The notes below the pieces were generated by a model. It saw only the letters and a list, made by a program, of their open reading frames with translations. It was not told the DNA's origin and did not search any database. From an uncultured Lachnospiraceae bacterium (GTDB taxonomy: Bacteria; Bacillota; Clostridia; Lachnospirales; Lachnospiraceae): a DNA stretch of 64,000 nucleotides. The DNA lies in assembly GCA_910587635.1 (NCBI GenBank), contig CAJUNB010000024.1, positions 72,351-136,350 of the forward strand. Reading direction: 5' to 3'. Below are positions 53,430 through 62,380 of this stretch, piece by piece. A program made the position numbers and the translations under genes. Within the stretch, counting starts at the first letter, position 1. Each line of letters opens with the position of its first letter.

Positions 53430-53906
53430 CTATTTTACCGGCTTTGCTCCGGCTTTTTCCTGAACTTTTTCCAGAGTACGTTTGAAAAATCCTTTTGGTT
53501 TTTGCTCGGTCTGCAGCGGCTTTCCATGAAGCCCTCTGACACTTACAATATAAATACCACTGACCATAGCCTTCACTTCTTTTTTTACCGGAACAGAATC
53601 GAAGATCTTTTCATCACATACAAGTGATATAATCTGAGGGCCGACCTTCGCCTTTACAATAGGCAGTTTGGAACGGCGAAGATATTTGGGCGTCTGATCG
53701 ATAACGAACTGAGGTAGCCCGGAATCTTTCATTCGTATTCGATCTTTTTTCAAGACAAGCATAGTAATAGGCTGCTTGTTTGCCTCAATCTGAGCCTGTT
53801 GTTCGTTCTGCTTTTTCTGCGCCTTTTTTCCCAAGAAATAAAGTATAATGACAGCAATAATGAGAACTGCTAATACGCATAATAATATAATTGTTCCTGT
53901 GTTCAC
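53430..53906 (-). CDS. Hypothetical membrane-anchored protein, 158 aa
   Basis: Not recognised by family. One N-terminal membrane helix (about 5-25), a basic Gln-rich linker (KKAQKKQNEQQAQIE), then a beta-rich soluble domain (about 45-130) and a Lys-rich tail. The pattern suggests an N-out single-pass protein with the domain in the cytoplasm. The start is GTG, supported by AGGAGGG on the minus strand. It stands alone between two + strand units. Confidence 0.75.
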   Translation of the reverse strand: MNTGTIILLCVLAVLIIAVIILYFLGKKAQKKQNEQQAQIEANKQPITMLVLKKDRIRMKDSGLPQFVIDQTPKYLRRSKLPIVKAKVGPQIISLVCDEKIFDSVPVKKEVKAMVSGIYIVSVRGLHGKPLQTEQKPKGFFKRTLEKVQEKAGAKPVK

Positions 53907-54013
53907 GCGATCCCTCCTGAATGTTTCCTATGGGTCATATTTTATCATTTATCGATAGAGAAAGCAAGTACAGATGCAGGCCGAATTAGGGGCTGCGGCA
54001 GAGAAGCAGGGCG

Positions 54014-54043
54014 TTGCATTGCCGGGAACTATCGTGTTATACT
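54014..54043 (+). promoter_or_regulatory. Promoter of the cardiolipin synthase gene
   Basis: TTGCAT (54014-54019), 18 bases, TATACT (54038-54043). Confidence 0.6.
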
Positions 54044-54072
54044 AATCCTTATGCGGGAGGTGAAACAGATAT

Positions 54073-55545
54073 ATGGAGATGATTCTGAAAACAGTATGGG
54101 ATATAGTTTCCTATCCCTTTGAGCATCTTTTGATTATCAATTGTATATTGTCCATCGTGATCATTTTCTTTCAACGTAAAAATCCCGCTTCTGTCTGGAC
54201 CTGGTTGTTAATTCTGTACTTTATCCCTGTTGTTGGATTTGTCTTTTATCTCTTGATCGGTGGCGACATGCATAAAAGCAAAATGTTCCGTATCAAAGAA
54301 CTGGAAGACCGTATGCATGAAGCGATACGCAGCCAGGAAGCGAGCATAAGGATGAAAGCGCTCCAGGATGAGGCGCCTCATCTTGGGAAATATTCTGATC
54401 TGATCTATTATAATCTGGAGAGCAGCGGTGCTGTGCTGACAGATAATAACCGGATAAAAATATTTACCGATGGAAATGAAAAATTCGCCTCTCTCCTTGC
54501 GGATATGAAAAATGCCAGGGAGTTCATTCACATACAGTATTATATTATCAAAAATGATGTGGTATTTGAAAGAATCAAGAGTGTACTGGTGGAAAAGGCA
54601 AAGGAAGGAGTCGAGATACGGATACTCTGTGACGGCATGGGAGGCAGATTTATTTCCAGGAAATGCTGGCAGAAGCTTCATGCTTGTGGTATCCATACGG
54701 CGGTATTTTTTCCGGCGCTTTTGGGGCCTTTGAATTTCCGTATCAATTATCGCAATCACAGAAAGATCGTAGTGATCGATGGCAGGATTGGATATGTAGG
54801 CGGTTTCAATGTGGGGAAAGAATATATTGGGCTGGATGACAAGTTCGGATATTGGAGGGATACCCATCTGAGGATTGAAGGAGGAGCAGTGGCGAGCCTG
54901 CATCTTCGATTTGTTCTGGACTGGAATTATGCGGCAAGGGAAAATCTGCTGGATCGTGAGGAGAAATATTTAAAGGTAGAGGAAGAGAAACTGGGAAACA
55001 GTACGGTGCAGATTATTTCCAGCGGCCCGGATTCCAAATTACAGAATGTAAGAAACAATTATTTGCGTCTGATCAACAAAGCAGAAAAGAGCATCTATAT
55101 TCAGACGCCGTACTTCATACCGGACGATGCCATATACAGCGCCCTTTGTGTGGCGGCCTATTCCGGCGTAGATGTGAATATTATGATACCCTGCAAGCCG
55201 GATCATCCGTTTGTCTACTGGGCAACGTATTCCTATATCGGAGACCTTGTAATGGCAGGAGCCAAATGCTATACTTACGATAATGGTTTCCTTCATGCCA
55301 AGGGGGTGATTGCCGATGAGCAGGTTATGTGTTACGGAACGGCGAACATGGATATACGAAGTTTCAAGCTGAATTTTGAAGTCAATGCAATAGTGTACGA
55401 TGAGAGAGAAGCAGAAAAAATGGTAACATCTTTCCACAGGGACCTGGAATCATGTACCCAGATAACAAAAAATCTGTATGCTTCCCGGCATCTGGCAGTG
55501 CGGTTTAAGGAGCAGGTATGCCGTCTTTTGTCTCCGCTGTTGTAA
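54073..55545 (+). CDS. cls: Cardiolipin synthase (phospholipase D family)
   Basis: Joins two phosphatidylglycerol molecules into cardiolipin at the membrane. 490 aa: two N-terminal membrane helices (about 17-65), then two PLD domains with the HKD motifs NHRKIVVIDGRIGYVGG (about 232-248) and HAKGVIADEQVMCYGTAN (about 414-431). Length and layout are normal for the Bacillus-type enzyme. GGGAGGTG precedes the ATG. Probably monocistronic or leading into the next gene, 65 bases on. Confidence 0.95.
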   Translation: MEMILKTVWDIVSYPFEHLLIINCILSIVIIFFQRKNPASVWTWLLILYFIPVVGFVFYLLIGGDMHKSKMFRIKELEDRMHEAIRSQEASIRMKALQDEAPHLGKYSDLIYYNLESSGAVLTDNNRIKIFTDGNEKFASLLADMKNAREFIHIQYYIIKNDVVFERIKSVLVEKAKEGVEIRILCDGMGGRFISRKCWQKLHACGIHTAVFFPALLGPLNFRINYRNHRKIVVIDGRIGYVGGFNVGKEYIGLDDKFGYWRDTHLRIEGGAVASLHLRFVLDWNYAARENLLDREEKYLKVEEEKLGNSTVQIISSGPDSKLQNVRNNYLRLINKAEKSIYIQTPYFIPDDAIYSALCVAAYSGVDVNIMIPCKPDHPFVYWATYSYIGDLVMAGAKCYTYDNGFLHAKGVIADEQVMCYGTANMDIRSFKLNFEVNAIVYDEREAEKMVTSFHRDLESCTQITKNLYASRHLAVRFKEQVCRLLSPLL

Positions 55546-55610
55546 GAATCGGAGAGAGACTTTGAGGCTAGACCGGTTACAGGGAAATCAGTTATAAGAG
55601 GAGATTGATT

Positions 55611-56681
55611 ATGAAAAGAGAAATAAAAGCAATACTTTGTACATTTCTGACGGCAGCGCTGTTGAGCGGATGCGGAAGCGAGACGGCTGTGTTGTCGGAA
55701 ATGAAGACACAGAAATATGTGACCCTGGGGGAATACAAGGGTCTGGAAGTTTCTATAAAGAAGATGGAAGTGACGGAGGAATTAAAAAAGAATTATATCG
55801 ACTACATTTTGAGTCGTTATCCCCAGTGGATTCAGGTGACGGATGACAGTAAGGCGGAGGAAGGGGATATCGTAGATATTAATTTTGAAGGAAAACTGGA
55901 CGGTGTGGCCTTTGAAGGAGGAACAGGACGGAAAGAGGACTTACAGCTGGGTTCAGGCGCATTTATCGAAGGATTCGAAGAAGGGCTTGTGGGCGCCGGT
56001 GTGGGGGAGACACTGGATCTGTCTTTGCAGTTTCCCGATCCCTATGACAATAATCCTGATCTGTCCGGGGCACCGGTGGTATTTACAGTGACGGTAAACG
56101 GCATCCAGAAAAGAAATGTCCTGACAGAGTTGACGGACGACTATGTGAAAACGCTGGATGTAGGCTGCAATACAGTGGAAGAGTATGAGACTTATGTAGA
56201 AGAACTTCTGGAGACGGATGCAGCACGGACAAACGAAGCAAATTTGGACGAAGCGTTAATTGAAAAGGCCATGGGGAACTGCAGTTTCAAAGAGCCTCCC
56301 AAGGAGATGGTGGATCAATATTATGACAGTATTGTCAGAAGACTGTCAAAAGAGGCGGCGCTCAATGGGGTCAGCCTGGAAATACTGCTGGTATATGGCT
56401 ATGGAACGAATATGGAGGATTTTGAAAAGCAGGCCAGAGAGGATGCAACTGAAACGTGTAAAGAATCCATAATGTTGCAGGCTATTGCCAATCAGGAAGG
56501 AATAACGGTGAGCCAGGAAGAGATCGACGAGGCGTTACAGAAGAGGGCGGAGAGCAATGGATATGAAAGTGTAGAAGCACTGAAAGGGGATTTAAACAGC
56601 CCGAATTATGAAGATTACGCCATGTGTGATAAGGTGATGGCATTTTTGCAGGACAATGCGGTTATTACGGAAATAGAATAG
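55611..56681 (+). CDS. Trigger-factor-like lipoprotein with FKBP-type domain
   Basis: An extracytoplasmic lipoprotein of about 356 aa. The signal ends in the lipobox LLSGC (Cys about 21). Residues about 80-165 form an FKBP/trigger-factor PPIase domain (GDIVDINFEGKLDGVAFEGG, then GFEEGLVGAGVGE). The C-terminal half matches the trigger-factor chaperone arms. The ribosome-binding N-terminal domain of true trigger factor is missing, so this is probably a surface folding factor analogous to PrsA. Its frame starts with a TTG at 55605, but AGAGGAG spacing favours the ATG at 55611. Confidence 0.88.
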   Translation: MKREIKAILCTFLTAALLSGCGSETAVLSEMKTQKYVTLGEYKGLEVSIKKMEVTEELKKNYIDYILSRYPQWIQVTDDSKAEEGDIVDINFEGKLDGVAFEGGTGRKEDLQLGSGAFIEGFEEGLVGAGVGETLDLSLQFPDPYDNNPDLSGAPVVFTVTVNGIQKRNVLTELTDDYVKTLDVGCNTVEEYETYVEELLETDAARTNEANLDEALIEKAMGNCSFKEPPKEMVDQYYDSIVRRLSKEAALNGVSLEILLVYGYGTNMEDFEKQAREDATETCKESIMLQAIANQEGITVSQEEIDEALQKRAESNGYESVEALKGDLNSPNYEDYAMCDKVMAFLQDNAVITEIE

Positions 56682-56734
56682 CCGGAAGAAAGAGCCGGAA
56701 TACAGAGAACAGAAAGGAATATGAGGAGGCACCT

Positions 56735-58126
56735 ATGGAATTGGTAAGCATTAAGGAACTGTATCGTGAGAAAGAGAGCTTTATCGGGAAGAAAATCACT
56801 GTGGGGGGATGGGTCAGAAGTATTAGAGACTCTAAAACATTTGGATTTATTGTATTGAATGACGGTTCTTTTTTCGAACCGTTGCAGATCGTTTACGGAG
56901 ATGGGCTGGACAATTTTGAGCGAATCTGTAAATTGAATGTGGGCAGTGCGCTGGTAATAACCGGTACTCTTGTAGAGACACCTCAGGCAAAACAGCCTTT
57001 CGAAATTCAGGCCGAGCAGGTTATGATCGAGGGAGAATCCACGGCGGATTATCCGTTACAGAAAAAACGGCATAGTCTGGAATATTTGCGTACCATCACT
57101 CATTTACGTCCCCGGACTAATACGTTTCAGGCAGTCTTCCGGGTACGGTCACTCATTGCCTATGCCATTCATCAATTTTTCCAGGAGAGAAATTTTGTCT
57201 ATGTGCATACGCCGCTGATTACGGGAAGCGACTGTGAGGGAGCGGGAGAGATGTTTCGGGTGACAACGCTGGATATGGAGAATCTGCCCCGAACAGAAAA
57301 CGGGGCTGTGGATTACCGGCAGGATTTCTTTGGAAAAGAGACTAATCTGACAGTCAGCGGTCAGCTGAACGTGGAAACTTTTGCGATGGCTTTTAGAAAT
57401 GTGTATACTTTCGGTCCTACATTCCGGGCGGAAAATTCCAATACAACCCGGCATGCAGCGGAATTCTGGATGATTGAACCGGAGATTGCCTTTGCCGATT
57501 TAAAGGATGATATGATGCTGGCAGAGAGTATGATCAAATATATCATCCGCTATGTATTGGAACATGCACCGGAGGAAATGAATTTTTTCAATCAGTTTGT
57601 GGACAAGGGTCTGTTGGAGAGGCTGCATCATGTGGCGGATTCCCAGTTCGCTCATGTTACTTATACAGAAGCTATTCAGATTTTAGAGAAACACAACGAT
57701 GAATTTGAATATAAGGTATTCTGGGGCTGTGACCTGCAGACGGAGCATGAGCGTTTTCTGACGGAAAAAGAATTTAAACGGCCGGTGTTTGTTACCGATT
57801 ATCCAAAGGAAATCAAGGCGTTTTATATGAAGCTGAATGAGGACGGAAAGACAGTGGCCGCTATGGACTGTCTCGTACCGGGAATCGGCGAGATCATAGG
57901 CGGCAGTCAGAGAGAGGATAATCTGGAGCTTCTTGAGAGACGTATGGAAGAACTGGGGCTGAAAAAAGAAGATTATGATTTCTATCTGGATTTGAGAAAG
58001 TATGGAAGCACAAGACATGCCGGATTTGGGCTTGGCTTCGAACGGTGCGTTATGTATTTGACTGGAATGGGCAATATCCGGGACGTGGTGCCCTTCCCGA
58101 GAACAGTAAAGAACTGCGAATTATGA
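56735..58126 (+). CDS. asnS: Asparaginyl-tRNA synthetase
   Basis: Class II synthetase, 463 aa. The OB-fold anticodon domain (about 15-105) has KKITVGGWVRSIRDSKTFGF. The catalytic domain has HLRPRTNTFQAVFRVRS, GPTFRAENSNTTRHAAEFWM (motif 2) and GFGLGFERCVMYLTGMGNIR (motif 3). No T-box precedes it. The final ATGA overlaps the start of the NlpC/P60 gene, an unexpected coupling of translation machinery to a wall hydrolase. Confidence 0.96.
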   Translation: MELVSIKELYREKESFIGKKITVGGWVRSIRDSKTFGFIVLNDGSFFEPLQIVYGDGLDNFERICKLNVGSALVITGTLVETPQAKQPFEIQAEQVMIEGESTADYPLQKKRHSLEYLRTITHLRPRTNTFQAVFRVRSLIAYAIHQFFQERNFVYVHTPLITGSDCEGAGEMFRVTTLDMENLPRTENGAVDYRQDFFGKETNLTVSGQLNVETFAMAFRNVYTFGPTFRAENSNTTRHAAEFWMIEPEIAFADLKDDMMLAESMIKYIIRYVLEHAPEEMNFFNQFVDKGLLERLHHVADSQFAHVTYTEAIQILEKHNDEFEYKVFWGCDLQTEHERFLTEKEFKRPVFVTDYPKEIKAFYMKLNEDGKTVAAMDCLVPGIGEIIGGSQREDNLELLERRMEELGLKKEDYDFYLDLRKYGSTRHAGFGLGFERCVMYLTGMGNIRDVVPFPRTVKNCEL

Positions 58127-59349
58127 GAAAAAAATTATTTTGTGTACTGATGATATTTGTCATCAGTTTCTCGCAGATATTGCCTGCCTATGCGGCTACC
58201 ATATCTGAGCTGAAGAAGCAGCTGGCAGAGACACAGAACCAATTGAATGCCATAAATGGGCAGGCAGCTGGTCTGGAAGGGCAGCTGGACGCTGTGGAGG
58301 AAGAGATCAGTGAGCTGGATGGTGTGCTGGTACAGCTGATAAGCAGCATCAGTCTCCTGGAAGAGGAGATTGAGGCAAAAAAAGAGGAAATCGTACAGGT
58401 ACAAAAGGAACTGGACGCGGCCATAGCCAGAGAAAAAGAGCAGTATGAGGCTATGAAAAAGCGGATCAAGTTTATGTACGAGCGGGGCAACAGTACCTAT
58501 GTCCAACTTTTATTTGAAGCCAAAAGTATCAGCGATATGATGAACAGGGCGGATTATATTGAGAAACTGTATGCGTACGACAGAAAAATGCTTGTAAAAT
58601 ATCAGGAAACAAGGCAGGAAGTGGCTGATCTGAAAGAATCTCTGGAAGACGAAAAGTCTGCATTGGAAGCGGAGGAATTTGAGCTGAAAGAAGAGCAGAC
58701 GGCGCTGGAAGAAGCTCTGGAGGAGAAGAAAAAAGAGTCAGAGAATTTTGAAGTGCAGATTGCCCAGATCCGCCAGTCCGCAGCTACTTATAAGGCACTT
58801 ATCAAGCAGCAGACTGCCCAGATCAAACAGTTGGAGGCTGAGGAAGCGGCCAGAAGGGCAAGAGAGGAAGCGGAGAGGAAAGCCAGGGAAGAAGCGAACA
58901 GAAAAAAGAATGAGGGCAATAAATCCTCCGGGGCTTCCAATACATCCAAGCCGTCCGGGACTGCCAGTGCGGAGATAGTTTCCATGATTAACAGTGCTTC
59001 CGGCAGTGCCAAAGGTAAGGAAGTGGCTTCTTTTGCCTGCAAATTTATCGGCAATCCCTATGTACCTGGGGGAACGAGTCTTACCAACGGTGCAGACTGC
59101 TCTGGATTCACACAGGCAGTATACAGAGAGTATGGTATTTCTATTCCGAGAAATTCTACGTCGCAGAGAAGCTGCGGGACAGGGGTGTCCTATGCGGAGG
59201 CTCAGCCTGGAGATCTCATATGCTATGCGGGGCATGTGGGCATGTACATCGGAAATGGATATATCGTTCATGCAAGTACCCAGAGAACAGGGATTAAAAT
59301 CACGCCTGCCACTTATAAGGAGATACTGGCAGTACGGAGAGTGTTGTAA
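58123..59349 (+). CDS. Secreted peptidoglycan hydrolase, coiled coil plus NlpC/P60
   Basis: A 408-residue exported wall hydrolase. A signal peptide (1-25, cleavage after LPAYA) is followed by a long coiled-coil region (about 28-275, Glu/Lys/Gln rich, like CwlO and PcsB), a Ser/Asn linker and a C-terminal NlpC/P60 domain. The domain has ADCSGFTQ with the catalytic Cys, CYAGHVGMYIG with the His, and a later HAST. This architecture is typical of D,L-endopeptidases controlled by FtsEX. The frame opens 26 codons earlier within asnS, but the ATG at 58123 gives the signal peptide and a four-base overlap with the asnS stop. Confidence 0.93.
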   Translation: MRKKLFCVLMIFVISFSQILPAYAATISELKKQLAETQNQLNAINGQAAGLEGQLDAVEEEISELDGVLVQLISSISLLEEEIEAKKEEIVQVQKELDAAIAREKEQYEAMKKRIKFMYERGNSTYVQLLFEAKSISDMMNRADYIEKLYAYDRKMLVKYQETRQEVADLKESLEDEKSALEAEEFELKEEQTALEEALEEKKKESENFEVQIAQIRQSAATYKALIKQQTAQIKQLEAEEAARRAREEAERKAREEANRKKNEGNKSSGASNTSKPSGTASAEIVSMINSASGSAKGKEVASFACKFIGNPYVPGGTSLTNGADCSGFTQAVYREYGISIPRNSTSQRSCGTGVSYAEAQPGDLICYAGHVGMYIGNGYIVHASTQRTGIKITPATYKEILAVRRVL

Positions 59350-59397
59350 TTGCCGTGAAATACAGTACGGTCTAAAAGAGAAAGAAAAGGGTAGAGA

Positions 59398-60855
59398 ATG
59401 GAATGGAAATCACTGCTCTGTGATGACAGAATCCGAAGCTATCGGAGGAAAGGTTCTCATGATCTGCGGACAGAGTTTGAAAAAGATTACCATAGAATTA
59501 TACTGAGTGCCTCTTTCAGGAGGCTCCAGGATAAGACACAGGTGTTTCCTCTGGACAGAAGTGACTTTATCAGAACGAGGCTGACACATTCTATGGAGGT
59601 GTCTTCCTATGGGAAATCTCTGGGACAGAACATTTCCCAAAATATTATAAATGTGATCGGAGATGAAAGCTTCCTGCCAGAATATGCGGTACATGTCTGT
59701 GACATACTGCAGTGTGCGGGGCTGCTCCATGATATCGGAAATCCTCCTTTTGGCCATTTTGGAGAGACGATTATCCGGGAATGGTTTCGAAAAAATCTGA
59801 AAGAGATTACGTTTCATGAAAAAAGGCTCACAGAAATACTGAAGCCTCAGATGATTCGGGATTTTTACTTTTTCGAAGGGAATACCCAGGCTCTCCGGCT
59901 CGTGACAAAGCTGCATTATCTGGTGGATGTACACGGGATGAATCTGACAAAAGCGCTGCTTGGGACGATCATGAAATATCCGGTTTCTTCTCTGGAAATT
60001 GACAAAAAAAGTGGAAACATCAAAACAAAAAAGATGGGATATTTTTATGCGGACAGGGATGTATTTGAAGAAATACAAAAGTCCCTTGGTACTGGCGGGA
60101 ACAGGCATCCGCTGGCATACATACTGGAGGCAGCCGACGATATCGCCTATCTGACGGCAGATATTGAAGATGCTTTTAAAAAAGGATGTATTTCTTTCAC
60201 GGAATTGTTGCGGGAGCTGAGAGAATACAGAAAAGTAATGGCAGAAAAAGAATGCCTGGCCGGAAAGGAAAAGCAGGAAAAGACGGGGCGGGAGGACTAT
60301 GAACAGATCGTCAACCGTCTGGAAGAGAAATACAACAAAGCGGTGGCGGGAGGAGAAAATGCTCCGGAGACTTACGCAGTGCAGAACTGGATTGTATTGG
60401 TACAGGGACATCTGATCGCCAGTGCGACAGCAGGATTCACAGATCACTATGAAGAGATTATGGCAGGTACTTATACAAAGGAGCTGATTGCCGAAACGCC
60501 AGGAGCGTGGATGGCAAATGCACTGGGAGATATTGCACTGCGCCATGCATTTAATTCACATCCCATATTGAAGTTGGAAATAGCAGCGGAAAAGATACTG
60601 AACTTCCTTCTGGATGAGTTCGTCCATGCAGTCATCTATTATGACACAGACACGGAACTGACAGCAGTACAGGAAAAGCTGATATCATTGATTTCGGATA
60701 ATTATATGGCGATCTACCGGCACTATTCCCGGGAAAAATCAGAGATAGAGAAACTGTATCTGCGTCTGCTTCTTGTGACCGATGAAATCTGCGGGATGAC
60801 TGACAGCTATGCAAAGCGACTGTATCAGGAGCTGTGCGGACAGTGGCAGGGATAA
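59398..60855 (+). CDS. dgt: dGTP triphosphohydrolase-like HD-domain protein
   Basis: Hydrolyses dNTPs to deoxynucleosides and triphosphate. 485 aa: RRLQDKTQVFPLDRSDFIRT, then TRLTHSMEV and LLHDIGNPPFGHFGE carrying the HD metal ligands, and a later EAADDIAYLTADIEDA with the second Asp. All HD residues look intact. Dgt-type enzymes can act in nucleotide balance or phage restriction; no phage-defence context is seen here. Stands alone, convergent with trkH. Confidence 0.92.
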   Translation: MEWKSLLCDDRIRSYRRKGSHDLRTEFEKDYHRIILSASFRRLQDKTQVFPLDRSDFIRTRLTHSMEVSSYGKSLGQNISQNIINVIGDESFLPEYAVHVCDILQCAGLLHDIGNPPFGHFGETIIREWFRKNLKEITFHEKRLTEILKPQMIRDFYFFEGNTQALRLVTKLHYLVDVHGMNLTKALLGTIMKYPVSSLEIDKKSGNIKTKKMGYFYADRDVFEEIQKSLGTGGNRHPLAYILEAADDIAYLTADIEDAFKKGCISFTELLRELREYRKVMAEKECLAGKEKQEKTGREDYEQIVNRLEEKYNKAVAGGENAPETYAVQNWIVLVQGHLIASATAGFTDHYEEIMAGTYTKELIAETPGAWMANALGDIALRHAFNSHPILKLEIAAEKILNFLLDEFVHAVIYYDTDTELTAVQEKLISLISDNYMAIYRHYSREKSEIEKLYLRLLLVTDEICGMTDSYAKRLYQELCGQWQG

Positions 60856-60896
60856 TCCACGGCCGACGGCGTTTATGCTCTGATGACAACAGGCCG

Positions 60897-62369
60897 TTAC
60901 GATTTGCCCCGGAAAGTTACCTTCTGTGTAAACAGATCTTTCCAAATAGCCGGATGGAATAAAATGAGCAATGGGAACAGCTCCAGGCGCCCTGCCAGCA
61001 TATCAAACATCATGACATATTTGGAAAATGGTGTAAACAAGGCAAAATTCTGTGTTGGACCTACCATTTCCAGACCGGGACCGATATTGTTGATAGTAGC
61101 GGCGACGGCTGTAAAGTTGGTGATCAGATCATTTTCTTCGAAAGAAACAGCCAGGACAGAGGCACAGAAAATGATCATGTATGTAATAAAATAGACATTG
61201 GTGGAACGGGATACTTCGTGTTCCACCGGTTTCCCTTCAAATTTTATCTTCTTAATGCTCTTCGGATGGATGTAAGAGTTGAGCTCTTTACCAAGTGATT
61301 TGACAAGAATGACAATACGGGACACTTTGATACCGCCTCCGGTACTTCCGGCGCAGGCGCCGATAAACATGAGGAGAACGAGAACGGCTTTGCTCATCTG
61401 TGGCCAGATATTGAAATCCACAGTAGAGAATCCGGTGGTAGTAATGATGGACGCCACCTGGAAAGAAGAGTGGGTCAGGGTATCGAAAAGGCCGCTGTAC
61501 AGATGGTATGTCTGGAACGTAATCACAGCGATGGCAGCGACAATGATTGCAATATAATACCGTAGTTCTTCCATGGCGAAAGCTTTTTTGAGTTTGCCGA
61601 AAAGGATAAAATAATAGGCATTGAAGTTAATACCGAATAAGATCATAAAAATAGTAGTAACCCATTGCAAATAAGGGGAATAGCCGGTCATACTGTCATT
61701 TTTAATACCGAAGCCACCGGTGCCGGCAGTGCCCATGGAGGTGGTCAGAGCTTCAAAAAAGGACATATTTCCGGCCATAAGCAAAATAATTTGCAGAATG
61801 GTCAGGCCAAAATAAATAAAATAGAGGATTCTTGCCGTATAGCGCATCTTGGGAACCAGTTTGCCCACGGAAGGTCCTGGACTTTCCGCCCTCATCAGGT
61901 TGATATTGGAGCCGCCGCTGAGGGGAATGACGGCCATAAGAAATACGAGGACACCCATGCCGCCAATCCAGTGGGTAAAACTCCGCCAGAGAAGAGCAGT
62001 GTGAGAGAGTGCCTCCACATCGCTTAAGATACTGGCTCCGGTGGTAGTAAAGCCGGAAATAGTTTCAAAGAGTGCATTTGTCAGAGAAGGAATCTCACCG
62101 GATAACCAGAAAGGGAGAGCGCCAAAAAAACTGAGAAATACCCAGCTCAATGAAGTGGCTACACAGCCTTCTTTTAAATAAAAGACAAAGTCTTTTGGTT
62201 TTTTAATAGTCATCAATAGACCGAGTACCAGGCATAAGATTGCTGTACCGAGATAATAGATACCAGTCTGTTCCTGATAAATACAGGCTGCCAGGCAGGG
62301 AAGCAGTAAAAAGATCGCTTCCATTTTCAATACATTGCCCAAGATATAACGAATGATCGAGCTATTCAT
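60897..62369 (-). CDS. trkH: Trk/Ktr-type potassium uptake channel subunit
   Basis: Membrane subunit of 490 aa with about ten hydrophobic helices in four pore repeats. Selectivity-filter stretches are visible as TTTGAS, GTAGTGGFG, TTTGFST and NNIGPG. Its length and order with trkA fit TrkH. The gene starts 11 bases after trkA on the minus strand; the two form one operon. K+ entry is gated by the TrkA ring. Confidence 0.94.
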   Translation of the reverse strand: MNSSIIRYILGNVLKMEAIFLLLPCLAACIYQEQTGIYYLGTAILCLVLGLLMTIKKPKDFVFYLKEGCVATSLSWVFLSFFGALPFWLSGEIPSLTNALFETISGFTTTGASILSDVEALSHTALLWRSFTHWIGGMGVLVFLMAVIPLSGGSNINLMRAESPGPSVGKLVPKMRYTARILYFIYFGLTILQIILLMAGNMSFFEALTTSMGTAGTGGFGIKNDSMTGYSPYLQWVTTIFMILFGINFNAYYFILFGKLKKAFAMEELRYYIAIIVAAIAVITFQTYHLYSGLFDTLTHSSFQVASIITTTGFSTVDFNIWPQMSKAVLVLLMFIGACAGSTGGGIKVSRIVILVKSLGKELNSYIHPKSIKKIKFEGKPVEHEVSRSTNVYFITYMIIFCASVLAVSFEENDLITNFTAVAATINNIGPGLEMVGPTQNFALFTPFSKYVMMFDMLAGRLELFPLLILFHPAIWKDLFTQKVTFRGKS

Positions 62370-62380
62370 ATGTGCCTCCG

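Noticed and set aside
53950..53957. TATCGATA near the cls gene as a further LacI operator
   Set aside because: An isolated 8-base match upstream of the promoter of an unrelated housekeeping gene; likely chance.
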